Positions 6,000-6,048 of a DNA stretch of 6,048 nucleotides are shown piece by piece. Each line of letters opens with the position of its first letter. Within the stretch, counting starts at the first letter, position 1. Under the pieces are notes generated by a model, which saw only the letters and a program-made list of their open reading frames with translations, ran no database searches and was not told the DNA's origin. The position numbers and the translations under genes are program-made. This stretch comes from an uncultured Verrucomicrobiota bacterium. Lineage in GTDB: Bacteria; Verrucomicrobiota; Kiritimatiellia; RFP12; UBA1067. The stretch lies in NCBI GenBank assembly GCA_946615875.1, contig CAMOIK010000122.1, positions 1 through 6,048 of the forward strand. Direction: 5' to 3'.

Positions 6000-6048
6000 C
6001 GCGCTCGCCGCCACAGGGTCGCGACGACGGCATTTGTTTTTCGTCTGT

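Noticed and set aside
5978..6048. Open reading frame continuing upstream of glnN to the window edge
   Set aside because: No ATG or GTG occurs in this 71-nt stretch. It contains a perfect extended -10 box, and the translated sequence does not resemble GSIII N-termini. It cannot be fully excluded without the sequence beyond the edge.

Overview
The window is GC-rich bacterial DNA carrying five genes, all on the minus strand. Read in the direction of transcription (right to left) they are: a complete type III glutamine synthetase (glnN), a small nitroreductase-family flavoprotein, a secreted SGNH/GDSL-type protein whose catalytic serine and asparagine are missing, a complete transketolase (tkt), and the first 51 codons of a single-chain glycyl-tRNA synthetase that runs off the left edge. 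No tRNA, rRNA, CRISPR array, insertion sequence or phage gene was seen. The region looks like ordinary chromosomal housekeeping DNA with one odd accessory gene.

Layout: the glnN, nitroreductase, SGNH-like and tkt genes follow one another with gaps of 41, 34 and 80 nt. No recognisable promoter lies between them, so they may form one transcription unit driven from the promoter immediately before glnN. A GC-rich hairpin follows tkt, and then glyS has its own promoter. The promoters of glnN and glyS share a 22-nt element that is identical at 21 positions, with an extended -10 box (TGGTATAAT). In both cases the -10 box ends only 7 or 10 nt before the ATG and there is no Shine-Dalgarno sequence, so both mRNAs are predicted to be leaderless or nearly so. 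The three internal genes instead have clear purine-rich ribosome binding sites.

Organism: type III glutamine synthetase, a one-polypeptide glycyl-tRNA synthetase, high GC and a rhamnogalacturonan-acetylesterase-like secreted protein would fit a bacterium of the Verrucomicrobiota/Kiritimatiellota/Lentisphaerota group or a relative. This is inference from gene content only; no marker in the window fixes the taxon.

Functionally the set covers ammonia assimilation (GlnN), the non-oxidative pentose phosphate pathway (Tkt) and translation (GlyRS). The nitroreductase is a redox enzyme of unknown substrate. I see no evidence of a new multi-gene system. The points most worth following are the catalytically degenerate SGNH protein and the shared leaderless promoter element.
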